Shown here one piece after another: positions 1 through 7,603 of a stretch of 41,241 bases of DNA. This DNA is from an uncultured Opitutia bacterium (GTDB lineage: Bacteria > Verrucomicrobiota > Verrucomicrobiia > Opitutales > Opitutaceae), in contig CAIQQB010000190.1 in assembly GCA_903873805.1 (NCBI GenBank), positions 1 through 41,241 on the forward strand. Reading direction: 5' to 3'. The notes beneath the pieces are model-generated. The model did no database searches, was not told the origin of the DNA, and saw nothing but the letters and a program-made list of their open reading frames with translations. The position numbers were made by a program, and so were the translations under genes. Every line of letters begins with the position of its first letter. Position 1 is the first letter of the stretch.

Positions 1-54
1 GGCTTCCCGCAAAATGCGGATCTTGTCTTCGGTTGGGTATCTTTTGCCTTTCAT
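1..54 (-). CDS. IS3-family transposase OrfA, N-terminal 18 codons only
   Basis: Minus-strand translation from the ATG at 52-54 gives MKGKRYPTEDKIRILREA and runs off the window in frame. This matches the usual start of OrfA in IS3-type elements, the helix-turn-helix protein that binds the IS ends, commonly M-K-x-K-R-Y-T-x-E-x-K-I-x-I-L-R-E-A. Only the start of the first helix is visible, so intactness and the downstream orfB cannot be judged. An overlapping plus-strand frame (14-244) was not accepted as a gene. Confidence 0.65.
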   Translation of the reverse strand, partial: MKGKRYPTEDKIRILREA

Positions 55-112
55 ATCTGGGTCCTTTCGTGGCCCAGACTGTCACTCAAGGTGGCTCAAA
101 AAAGCGAGGTCA
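1..112 (-). mobile_element. Left end of an IS3-type insertion sequence (partial)
   Basis: Read on the minus strand, a transposase start codon at 52-54 is preceded by a leader that ends at about position 112 with TGACCTCGC, a plausible IS3-family terminus (these elements start with TG). The element continues past the window edge, so its other end, inverted repeat and target duplication cannot be seen. The family call rests on the transposase N-terminus; the exact terminus is an estimate. The IS end lies about 128 bp upstream of the prepilin start, so it could affect pilin transcription. Confidence 0.55.
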
Positions 113-240
113 CGTCACCCCATCCAAGCCTTTTACAAGCGATTTACAAATTTAGCCTTGCCTCGGGCCGTCGTTCCTTCCAGTTTCACCCCACTGCTCG
201 CTTTTGAGCATTTCGTATCATCCATAAAAAATACATACCC

Positions 241-597
241 ATGAAAGCTACAACCAACACCAAGGGCTTCACCCTTGTCGAAATCATGATTGTCGTGGTC
301 ATCATCGGCCTGCTTGCCGCGATGGCCATTCCGGCCTTCCAGAAGGTCCGTTCCAGCTCTCAGGACAAAGCCGTGGCGAACAATCTTCGCCAGCTCTCCA
401 CCGGTGCCGACCAGTACTACCTCGAGCGCGGCGTCAGCTCCGTGGCCACCACGGACCTGATGGGCAGCAACTCCTCGCAGTACGTCAAGACCTTCCAGAC
501 CGTCGCCAATGAGACCTACCCGGCTGTGCTGCAGCAGGGCACGGCCATCACGGCTTCCGGTGTCGCCGGTGCCCGCACCGTGACCTACGGCAACTGA
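241..597 (+). CDS. Type IV prepilin-like protein (N-terminal methylation motif)
   Basis: This 118-residue protein has a class III prepilin leader: a short basic peptide ending at Gly9, cleavage before Phe10, and Glu14 at the +5 position of the mature protein. A hydrophobic helix of about 20 residues follows (VEIMIVVVIIGLLAAMAIPA). A prepilin peptidase would cut at G9/F10 and methylate the new N-terminus. The head domain is only about 75 residues, rich in Ser, Thr, Ala and Gln, and has no cysteine, so there is no disulfide loop. It could be a minor or major pilin or a type II secretion pseudopilin; length alone does not decide. No Shine-Dalgarno is seen before the ATG, only an A-rich stretch. 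A TATCAT at 216-221 is a possible -10 element. A strong terminator follows, and then a series of membrane glycosyltransferase genes. Confidence 0.9.
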   Translation: MKATTNTKGFTLVEIMIVVVIIGLLAAMAIPAFQKVRSSSQDKAVANNLRQLSTGADQYYLERGVSSVATTDLMGSNSSQYVKTFQTVANETYPAVLQQGTAITASGVAGARTVTYGN

Positions 598-620
598 GCA
601 AGTCTAGTTTGCACTTCTTC

Positions 621-651
621 AAGCCGTCCATCACACATGGACGGCTTTTTT
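621..651 (+). terminator. Rho-independent terminator after the prepilin gene
   Basis: A perfect 10-bp stem (AAGCCGTCCA, 621-630, paired with TGGACGGCTT, 638-647) encloses a 7-nt loop and leads into a T run at 646-651. A second T run follows at 656-663. The next gene begins within about 20 nt, so its shortest plausible start is just outside the hairpin and its longest in-frame ATG (637) lies inside it. Confidence 0.9.
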
Positions 652-669
652 ATGCTTTTTTTTAGGCAA

Positions 670-2526
670 ATGTGCCGGGACCGCCGGCTCTGGCTGTTCG
701 TTCTGCTGGGATTGCTGGCCGTTTTGGTCGGCAACTATTCGTTGGGTCCGGCCACGGCCATTCGTTGCGTTATCCTCAGCGGCTACTGGGTCCTGCTGGC
801 GGTCTTCGTGCTCTTCGTGCGGGCCGCCGCCCGCGTGGCCGCGGACTGCTGGCGCCGGCACCGTCCGGGCCGGCTGGAACTGGGTGCGCTTGCCTTGGTG
901 CTGGCCGGCGGCGGCGTGCTGCTCGCGCATGAACACTACGGTTTCAAAATACTCGAGGATGAGGTGCTCCTGCTCGGCACCTCGCTGGGCATCCACCTCG
1001 ACCGCGAGGTCGGCTATTCGACGCGGGCGAATGATGTGCAGGGACCGTTCCAGCTCATGGACCTCGTGCTCGACAAGCGTCCGTTCTTTTTTCCCTTCCT
1101 CGTTGCGTTGGTGCACGACCTCACCGGCTACCGCTCGGACAATCCATTCTATCTCAACACCGCGCTGGGCTTCGGCTTTCTGGCGCTGACCTACCTGCTC
1201 GGTTGGGGCGCGGCCGGCACCCGGTGGGGCGGAATCGTGATGGTGCTGCTGTTCACGGGTCTGCCGCTGTTCGGCCAGCAGATGGCGGGCGGAGGCATTG
1301 AGCTGCTCAACCTTGTCATGCTCTGCTTGGTGGCGCTGCTGGCGCGCCGCTTTGCGGAGGCCCGCGACGGGCCGACGCTGGAGGCGTTGGTGCTGGCCAC
1401 GGTGCTCCTGGCCTATACCCGCTATGAATCCGTGCTGTTCATCGTGCCGGTGGCGGCCCTGGTTCTGTGGGCTTGGAGCCGGGAGCGGCGCGTTGTGCTG
1501 CCGTGGCCGGTGCTGCTGGCGCCGTTGTTTCTGCTGCCCTGCTTGTTGCAGCACCAGATCTTCTCGGTCAACCACGCCGCTTGGGAACTGGCGAGCCGGC
1601 CGGGAGCCACGACGCCTTTTGCCTGGGACTATCTGCCGGACAATCTTGGCCACGCCCTCGGGTTCTTCTTCGATTTCTCCGGCTACCAGCCGAATTCGCC
1701 GCTGTTCGCGCTGCTCGGCCTGCTGGGGCTGCCCTTTTTCGGTCTCTTCATCTGGGGCACGCTGCGGGCCCCCGGACGCGCGGCGCCGGCGGACGTGGCG
1801 CTGGCCCTGGTGGGTGCCGGACTGTTCGCCCTTTTCGGTCTGCTGATGTTCTATTATTACGGGCAATTTGACGACCCGGTGATCCGGCGGCTGAGCCTCC
1901 CCTTCCATCTGCTGATGGCGCTGGGCCTGGTCTGGATCGGCGGGCGCTATCTGCGGGGGCTCCGCGGCTGGCAGACACTCGCCGGCGCGGTGCTGGGGGC
2001 GCTGCTGGTGCAGGGGCTGCCGGCGATGTCCCGGCAGGCTTACGCGCAGTCCTACTCGCCGGGCCTCGAGATGGCGTGGCGGCGGGAGTTCCTGACCAAG
2101 TATCCAGAACACGACTACCTGTTCATCGACAACGACGCGTATTTCTGGATCACCCAGCACGTCTCGGCCACCCCGGTGGGCCAGGCGCGGATCAAGCAGT
2201 CCAACCTCGTCTGGCTGCTGCGCACGCACAGCTTTTCGGCCATGTATGTCTTCCAGCGCTACCGGGTCGACCCGCAGACGCTCGCGGTGCAGGTCGATCC
2301 GGCCGACGACCTCGGACCGGGCTTTGCATTGGAGACGGTCTGGGAGCGCCGCATCCAGACCCCGGTGATCGGCCGCATCAGCCGCGTGCGCTCCATCCGC
2401 GCGGACGGGGCGGACGCCGCCGAAGCCGGGCTGGTGGTGCCGGTGGCGGGTCCGCCGCGGACGCCGGCGGAGCTGGAAAAGGCGAAGGACGCCTACTTTA
2501 TCCAATGGATGAAGGAGCTCCCCTGA
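670..2526 (+). CDS. GT-C-like polytopic membrane protein, paralog of the next gene
   Basis: This is a predicted multi-spanning membrane protein of about 618 residues with a soluble C-terminal part of roughly 150 residues. After the first helices the loop has an acidic pair (Asp97-Glu98 in LEDEVLLLG), as in GT39/PMT-type glycosyltransferases, where a first-loop Asp/Glu is essential. It also has DKRP (135-138) and HDLTGYR (149-155). These motifs and GQxDDPxxxRLSLPF recur in the gene at 2505-4337, so the two are tandem duplicates. Such enzymes typically take sugar from polyprenyl-phosphate donors outside the cytoplasmic membrane; substrate and acceptor are unknown here. In-frame ATGs exist at 637 and 652, but 637 is inside the terminator stem, so 670 is preferred. 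The 3' end overlaps the next gene by 22 nt, suggesting translational coupling. Confidence 0.8.
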   Translation: MCRDRRLWLFVLLGLLAVLVGNYSLGPATAIRCVILSGYWVLLAVFVLFVRAAARVAADCWRRHRPGRLELGALALVLAGGGVLLAHEHYGFKILEDEVLLLGTSLGIHLDREVGYSTRANDVQGPFQLMDLVLDKRPFFFPFLVALVHDLTGYRSDNPFYLNTALGFGFLALTYLLGWGAAGTRWGGIVMVLLFTGLPLFGQQMAGGGIELLNLVMLCLVALLARRFAEARDGPTLEALVLATVLLAYTRYESVLFIVPVAALVLWAWSRERRVVLPWPVLLAPLFLLPCLLQHQIFSVNHAAWELASRPGATTPFAWDYLPDNLGHALGFFFDFSGYQPNSPLFALLGLLGLPFFGLFIWGTLRAPGRAAPADVALALVGAGLFALFGLLMFYYYGQFDDPVIRRLSLPFHLLMALGLVWIGGRYLRGLRGWQTLAGAVLGALLVQGLPAMSRQAYAQSYSPGLEMAWRREFLTKYPEHDYLFIDNDAYFWITQHVSATPVGQARIKQSNLVWLLRTHSFSAMYVFQRYRVDPQTLAVQVDPADDLGPGFALETVWERRIQTPVIGRISRVRSIRADGADAAEAGLVVPVAGPPRTPAELEKAKDAYFIQWMKELP

Positions 2527-4337
2527 TCCCGGTCTCCGTCCCGGGAGCCCCGCCGACCGGCGCTGTCCACCGCGCCGGCGGGCGCCTGCCCGTGCGGCTG
2601 GTGCTGTTCACCCTGTCGGCGATCGTTGCGGTCGCCTTTGGCTTCATCGCCAACGACGCCAAGTCGTCCCTCGACTACATCCAGCGGTTTGGCTACTACG
2701 GCATCGCAGCCACCTTCGCGTGGGGCGTCCTGGCGTGTGCGCGGGTCGCCCCGGCCTGGTGGCGTTCCCTGCCGGCCGCGCCCCGGGGGGCGCGCTGGCA
2801 GACGGCGGCGGTGATCGCCGCCTGCACGCTGATCGCGGTGCTCACCGTGCCGTACGGCTACAAGGTGCTCTACGACGAATTTGTCCTGCAGGCGACGGCG
2901 CTGGACCTGCATCTCATTCGCGAGGTTGGCACCCTGGCGCGGGCGTACGAGATCGACGGAAGCTTCGCGTCGCTCAACGCCTACCTCGACAAGCGCCCGT
3001 ATTTCTTCGCCTTCGTCGTTTCGCTGCTGCACGACCTGACGGGCTACCGCCCGGCCAATGCCTTTGCCCTGAACACCGTCCTGCTGCCGGTGGTGCTCGC
3101 GCTGCTCTACACCTACGCCCGGAGGCTGGCCGGCCACGGCGCGGCGCTGGCGGCCACGGTGGCGCTCGGGACGCTCTCGCTGCTCGCGCACAACGCAACC
3201 GGGGCCGGCATGGAAATGCTCAACCTCACCATGCTGCTGCTGGCGATGCACCTCGCGGCGTTTTATCTGGCCGCGCCCGACGAGCCGCGGCTCGCCGCCC
3301 TCGTCCTGGTCTGCGTGCTGCTGGCCCAGACGCGCTATGAGTCGAGCCTCTATGCTGCTCCCGTGGCGGTCATCGTGCTGGCCGGCTGGCTCCGGGCCGG
3401 CCGCATCATCCTGCCGGCTGCGGCGGTGCTCGGCCCCGTCCTGCTCATCCCCTACGCCCTGCACAACACCTACCTGTCGAGCACGCCGATCCTGTGGGAG
3501 CTGAAGGACGACGCCCAGACGCGCTTCAGCCTGGCCAACTACGGCGACAACCTCGTCCACGCCTGGAACTACTTCTTCAACTTCACGCGCCTGCTGACCA
3601 ACTCGTGGTGGCTGGCGGGTGCGGGCGGGCTGGCGCTGCTGGCCGCCCTCTTTCACGCCCTCCGGGCCCTCCCGCACTGGCGGACGGCTGCACCCGCCCG
3701 GATGACGCTGGCCATCTTCGGGGTGGCGATTGCGGGCAACCTGCTCCTGCTGATGTTCTATTACTGGGGCCAGCTCGACGACCCGATTGTGGCGCGGCTC
3801 AGCCTGCCGTTCTGCGTCCTTCAGGCCCTCTGCCTCGCCTGGGCGGTGCAGACTTGGTCTGGGCCGCGGCGACCCCTGGCGGCGGTCGTCGCCGGCGGCG
3901 CGGTGGCGGCCTATCTGACCTGCGGCCTGGTGGCCAACGCCCGCCAGAGTGACCTCAATGTTCTGGGGACCGAGCTTGCCTGGGAGCAGCGCATGGTCGA
4001 GGCCCGGCCGCCGGCCACCCGCCTCATCATCTCGAACAAGTCCCCCCTGCCTTGGTTCGTGCAGCAGATCGGGGCCCTGCAGATCGACCACGCCCGGTTC
4101 CGCGCCGAGCAGGTGAAATTCCATCTGGACCAACACACGTTCGGCGAAGTGCTGATTTTCCAGACCTACCGGCCGGTCGGGGCCTCCGGCGGATTCCAGC
4201 TCGATCTCCGCGACCGCCTGCCCGACGCCTATGTGCTCGAACCGGTGGTCGAGCGCCGGTTCGGGGTCAACCTGGACCGGCTCAGCCGGGTGGTGGCGAT
4301 TCGGTTGCCGACGGCCCTCGCCGCGGCCGGCCCATGA
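2505..4337 (+). CDS. GT-C-like polytopic membrane protein, second tandem paralog
   Basis: About 610 residues. A proline-rich cytoplasmic start of about 30 residues precedes many hydrophobic helices and a soluble tail of about 150 residues. Its motifs match the preceding gene: YDE (Asp124-Glu125), DKRP (162-165), HDLTGYR (176-182) and GQLDDP...RLSLPF. A shared origin by tandem duplication is clear, and divergence elsewhere is large. By analogy with GT39/PMT-like proteins it is probably a membrane glycosyltransferase using a lipid-linked sugar, but no substrate can be assigned. The ATG at 2505 overlaps the previous gene by 22 nt. Upstream in-frame sequence from 2076 only shadows that gene. The stop overlaps the next start as ATGA (4334-4337), so these genes are almost certainly cotranscribed. 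Confidence 0.8.
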   Translation: MDEGAPLIPVSVPGAPPTGAVHRAGGRLPVRLVLFTLSAIVAVAFGFIANDAKSSLDYIQRFGYYGIAATFAWGVLACARVAPAWWRSLPAAPRGARWQTAAVIAACTLIAVLTVPYGYKVLYDEFVLQATALDLHLIREVGTLARAYEIDGSFASLNAYLDKRPYFFAFVVSLLHDLTGYRPANAFALNTVLLPVVLALLYTYARRLAGHGAALAATVALGTLSLLAHNATGAGMEMLNLTMLLLAMHLAAFYLAAPDEPRLAALVLVCVLLAQTRYESSLYAAPVAVIVLAGWLRAGRIILPAAAVLGPVLLIPYALHNTYLSSTPILWELKDDAQTRFSLANYGDNLVHAWNYFFNFTRLLTNSWWLAGAGGLALLAALFHALRALPHWRTAAPARMTLAIFGVAIAGNLLLLMFYYWGQLDDPIVARLSLPFCVLQALCLAWAVQTWSGPRRPLAAVVAGGAVAAYLTCGLVANARQSDLNVLGTELAWEQRMVEARPPATRLIISNKSPLPWFVQQIGALQIDHARFRAEQVKFHLDQHTFGEVLIFQTYRPVGASGGFQLDLRDRLPDAYVLEPVVERRFGVNLDRLSRVVAIRLPTALAAAGP

Positions 4338-5830
4338 GCGCGGCCGACGAACCCCCGGCCCCCGGCGGCGACCTCCGCACCCACTTCGACTGGGTGGCGG
4401 CGCACGATGCGCACTCGCGCCGGATGCAGCGCGGGTTCCTCGGTCAGCTCCGGGCCCACTTCCGGCACCACATTCCGGCGGACGAGAGCGTGCTGGAGCT
4501 GGGCTGCGGGGCGGGCGACCTGCTTGCCGCCCTCGCCCCGGCGCGCGGTGTCGGCTGCGATTTCAGTCCGGGGATGATCGCCGAGGCCCGCCGCCGGCAC
4601 GGGACGCAGCCCGGTCTGGAATTCCGGCTGGCCGACGCCGGCACGGTGGTCTGGACGGAGACCTTCGATCACATCGTGCTCGATTACCTCACGGGCTACC
4701 TGCCCGACATCGCCGCGGTGCTGGAGCGGCTGCAGGCCGCGGCCCATGCGCGGACCCGCCTGCACATCACCACCCTCAACACCCTCTGGCTGCCGCTGCT
4801 GCGCCTCGCGACCGCGACCGGCCTGGCCATGCCCCAACCGCCGAGCGCGTGGCTGGCCCACGACGACCTGTTCAACCTGCTGGAGCTCGCCGGCTGGGAG
4901 GTCGTGCGGTTTGAGCGCCAGCAGCTCCTGCCGTTCAACATTCCGCTGCTCGCACCACTCCTGAACCGCGGCGCGGTGCGCCTGCCGGGGCTCCGCCATC
5001 TCGGCAGCACGCTCTGCATCACGGCCCGCCCCCGCCGCGCCCCGCCGCTCACCGCCGCCGTCGCCTGTTCCGTGATCGTGCCGGCGCGCAACGAATCCGG
5101 CAACATCCGCGCCGCGCTCGAGCGCATTCCGGTGCTGGGCCGGGGCACCGAGGTGATTTTCGTCGAGGGCCACAGTCGCGACGACACCTGGGCGGTCATC
5201 CAGCGCGAGGTCGCCGCCTACCGCGGCCCCCACCGGGTGCGCGCGCTCCGGCAGCCCGGGAAGGGCAAGTGGGACGCGGTCCATGCCGGCTTCGCCGTTG
5301 CGCAGGTGGAGGTGCTCGTCATCCAGGACGCCGATCTCACCGCGCCGCCGGAGGAGCTCCCGAAATTCTACGAGGCCATCGCCACCGGCCGGGCGGAGTT
5401 CGCCAACGGCAGCCGGCTCATCTACCCGATGGAAAGCCGCGCGATGCGTTTCCTGAATCTGCTCGGCAACAAATTTTTCGCGCTGTCGCTCTCGTTCGTG
5501 CTCGGCCAGCCGGTCAAGGACAGCCTCTGCGGCACGAAAATGCTCCTGCGCCGCGACTACGAACGGGTGCTACGCCGCATCAAACCGTTTGGCGACTTCG
5601 ATCCGTTCGGCGATTTCAACCTTCTGTTCGGCTCCGCCCTCCTCGGCCTGCGCATCCGCGACGTACCCGTGCGGTACCGCGATCGCACCTACGGCGAAAC
5701 CAACATCTCGCGCTTCCGCCACGGCTGGATCCTCGCGCGCATGACCTGGTTCGGCCTCTGGCGCCTCCGCTGCTTTCCCCTCGCGCCGCCGCGGCCCCGG
5801 ACCAAGCTGGATGCCGATGCCGAAAAGTGA
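4334..5830 (+). CDS. Bifunctional SAM-dependent methyltransferase / family 2 glycosyltransferase
   Basis: This 498-residue two-domain protein has a class I methyltransferase domain at about 15-230, with the SAM motif VLELGCGAGDLLAAL near 53-67. The second domain, about 243-498, is a GT-A/GT2 enzyme: the nucleotide-binding start CSVIVPARNES (245-255) and a DAD metal motif (332-334) before LTAPPEELPKF. No membrane helix is evident, so it should act at the cytoplasmic face on a nucleotide sugar. The fusion implies that one product is both glycosylated and methylated, perhaps a lipid-linked sugar. The start forms an ATGA overlap with the upstream gene, and the end overlaps the next gene by 20 nt. 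A longer in-frame extension from 4052 is a shadow of the previous gene. Confidence 0.85.
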   Translation: MSAADEPPAPGGDLRTHFDWVAAHDAHSRRMQRGFLGQLRAHFRHHIPADESVLELGCGAGDLLAALAPARGVGCDFSPGMIAEARRRHGTQPGLEFRLADAGTVVWTETFDHIVLDYLTGYLPDIAAVLERLQAAAHARTRLHITTLNTLWLPLLRLATATGLAMPQPPSAWLAHDDLFNLLELAGWEVVRFERQQLLPFNIPLLAPLLNRGAVRLPGLRHLGSTLCITARPRRAPPLTAAVACSVIVPARNESGNIRAALERIPVLGRGTEVIFVEGHSRDDTWAVIQREVAAYRGPHRVRALRQPGKGKWDAVHAGFAVAQVEVLVIQDADLTAPPEELPKFYEAIATGRAEFANGSRLIYPMESRAMRFLNLLGNKFFALSLSFVLGQPVKDSLCGTKMLLRRDYERVLRRIKPFGDFDPFGDFNLLFGSALLGLRIRDVPVRYRDRTYGETNISRFRHGWILARMTWFGLWRLRCFPLAPPRPRTKLDADAEK

Positions 5831-7541
5831 CACCCTGATCGCCGCGCTCCTTGCGCTGCTGCTGGCCGCGCTCCTCGTGCCCTTCGCCTGCATCGGCGTC
5901 GATGTGCACCACGACGGCATCATGCTGAAACCCGCGCTGGATGTGCTGTCGGGCCAGGTGCTGTTCCGGGACACGTTCATGCAGTATGGCGCGCTGACCT
6001 GCTATCTGCAGGTGCTGGCGCTATGGATTTACCCCGCCCTGCTCTCGCTCAAGCTGCTGATGGTCGCGACCTACGGAGTCACGCTGTTCTTCCTCTACTC
6101 CGCCTGGCGCCTGCTCCTGCCACGCTCGCTGACGCTGGCGGCCTGCGGGCTGTTCATCGTGTTCATCCCCTATTTTGAGCCCGACTGGATCATGATCCCA
6201 TGGTCGTCCGATTTCGCGATGATGTTTCAGGCGATCACGCTGTACGCCCTGTTGCAGATCATCCGGGGCGAGCGGACGGTGGCATGGGGCGCGGTGCTCG
6301 GGCTGGCCTGCGCCGCCAGCTTTTGGTGCCGGCAGCCGGTGGGGGGGCTGCTGGCGGCGAGTCTGGTCGTGATCGGGCTGGCGCTGCGCTGGACGGGCTG
6401 GACGCCCCCGGCCGGCCGCGGCCGGGCGACGCTCGTCGCGGCTGGCTTGGGTTTCGGGGCGGTCTTCGCGCTGTTCTTCGCGGGCATCGTGCTGTCCGGC
6501 GCGCTGCCCGCCTGGTGGTATCAGAACTTTGTCTGGCCCGCGAAGTGGGCCACGCAGGTGGGCGAGGACAACCTGGCCTACTGGACGACGGTTTATGTGC
6601 ATCCGGGGCGGGGCGCCGCCCTGCTGGCGGTGGGTCTGGCCGTGCTCGCCCCGCGTCTGCTCAACCGGCGGTGGCCGGTGTTTTCGCCCCGGCGCGCGGC
6701 GGTCTACTACGCGGGCCTGGTCCTGCTGCTCGCGCTGAATCATGCCTGGCTCGGCGGCTTGCTCGCCCTCCCCGACGGCGGTTGGAGCTTCGCCCTCCCC
6801 GTCGTGGTGCTGCTCCAGGCCGCCCTCGCGGTCGGCCAGGCGGCGCCCGCCCGCGCTCGGGCGCGGCCGGCGGGGTATCACCTGGCCGCGACCCTCGCCG
6901 GACTCTCGCTCGCGTCCCTGACGCAGTACTACCCGCTGCCCTGCTCGCGCCACATCCTCTGGTCGCTGGCGCCGGCATTCGGGCTGGTCGTGTGGTCCCT
7001 CTGGCGCTGGTCGTCCGCGCGGGCTCTCTTCGTGGCGGGCGGGCTGGCCGCGGCCTTCGGCCCCGCCGCGTACGACAAGTATCGCTGGGCCCGATACACC
7101 TTGGCCCAGCCGCTGGTGACCGTGACCCAGCCGGCCATGGTCGCGGGCATGCGCGTGCCCGCCGCGCAGGCGGAGGACTTCGCCCGGATCGGCGCCGCCC
7201 TCGAGGCAATTGCGCGCCGCGCCCCGGGGACGCCGGCCGCCCTGCTGGGCAACGATGCGCTCTACCTGTGCTTTTCCCCGGTGCTGGACAATCCCGGGCC
7301 CTACTTTGTCGCGTGGACTGACCTGCTGCCTGCGGCCGAGGCCCGGGCTCGCTGGGCCTGGATCTACCAGCGCCGCCCAGTCCTGATTTTTGAACAGTCC
7401 AAGCCGGCCGCCCTGGCGACCTTCTGCCAGCAGGTCCGCTACACGCCCGTGCTTTTCCGGCCGACGGCGGCGGTGGTCGTGGCCGTGCCGGACGAGCTGG
7501 CCGGCACTCCGGCGGCGCGGGCCGGAAAGGGGGGGCCATGA
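5811..7541 (+). CDS. GT-C-like polytopic membrane protein
   Basis: This 576-residue protein has many hydrophobic helices and a soluble C-terminal segment of about 120 residues. The first extracytoplasmic loop carries VDVHHDG (Asp31, His33-Gly36) followed by LSGQVLFRDTFMQYG, a pattern seen in GT39-like proteins whose first loop holds the catalytic acid. It is probably a membrane glycosyltransferase; donor and acceptor are unknown. It belongs to the same transcription unit as its neighbours: it begins 20 nt inside the upstream gene and its stop overlaps a tiny ATG frame at 7538. A second in-frame ATG at 5817 is an equally possible start. Confidence 0.75.
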   Translation: MPMPKSDTLIAALLALLLAALLVPFACIGVDVHHDGIMLKPALDVLSGQVLFRDTFMQYGALTCYLQVLALWIYPALLSLKLLMVATYGVTLFFLYSAWRLLLPRSLTLAACGLFIVFIPYFEPDWIMIPWSSDFAMMFQAITLYALLQIIRGERTVAWGAVLGLACAASFWCRQPVGGLLAASLVVIGLALRWTGWTPPAGRGRATLVAAGLGFGAVFALFFAGIVLSGALPAWWYQNFVWPAKWATQVGEDNLAYWTTVYVHPGRGAALLAVGLAVLAPRLLNRRWPVFSPRRAAVYYAGLVLLLALNHAWLGGLLALPDGGWSFALPVVVLLQAALAVGQAAPARARARPAGYHLAATLAGLSLASLTQYYPLPCSRHILWSLAPAFGLVVWSLWRWSSARALFVAGGLAAAFGPAAYDKYRWARYTLAQPLVTVTQPAMVAGMRVPAAQAEDFARIGAALEAIARRAPGTPAALLGNDALYLCFSPVLDNPGPYFVAWTDLLPAAEARARWAWIYQRRPVLIFEQSKPAALATFCQQVRYTPVLFRPTAAVVVAVPDELAGTPAARAGKGGP

Positions 7542-7603
7542 CGGTGCGGCGGGGCCCCCGGCGGGCCGGACGCAGCCGGACCGGAATCGGGAGGGGCGGG
7601 TGA
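7538..7603 (+). other. 21-codon mini-ORF bridging two membrane glycosyltransferase genes
   Basis: This tiny frame starts as an ATGA overlap with the stop of the upstream gene (7539-7541) and ends as a GTGA overlap with the likely GTG start of the downstream gene (7600). The predicted peptide, 21 residues, is extremely Arg/Gly-rich and contains no family motif. It may be a translational-coupling device rather than a functional peptide, or a chance frame in GC-rich DNA. The arrangement is visible in the sequence; the function is inference. Confidence 0.3.

Noticed and set aside
14..244. Plus-strand 76-codon frame at the left edge
   Set aside because: It overlaps the minus-strand IS3 transposase start and the IS terminus, has no family resemblance and ends inside the pilin start.
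631..4136. Long minus-strand frames opposite the first two membrane proteins (631-2505 and 2493-4136)
   Set aside because: Arg/Gln/Glu-rich products are the expected reverse translation of hydrophobic membrane genes in GC-rich DNA.
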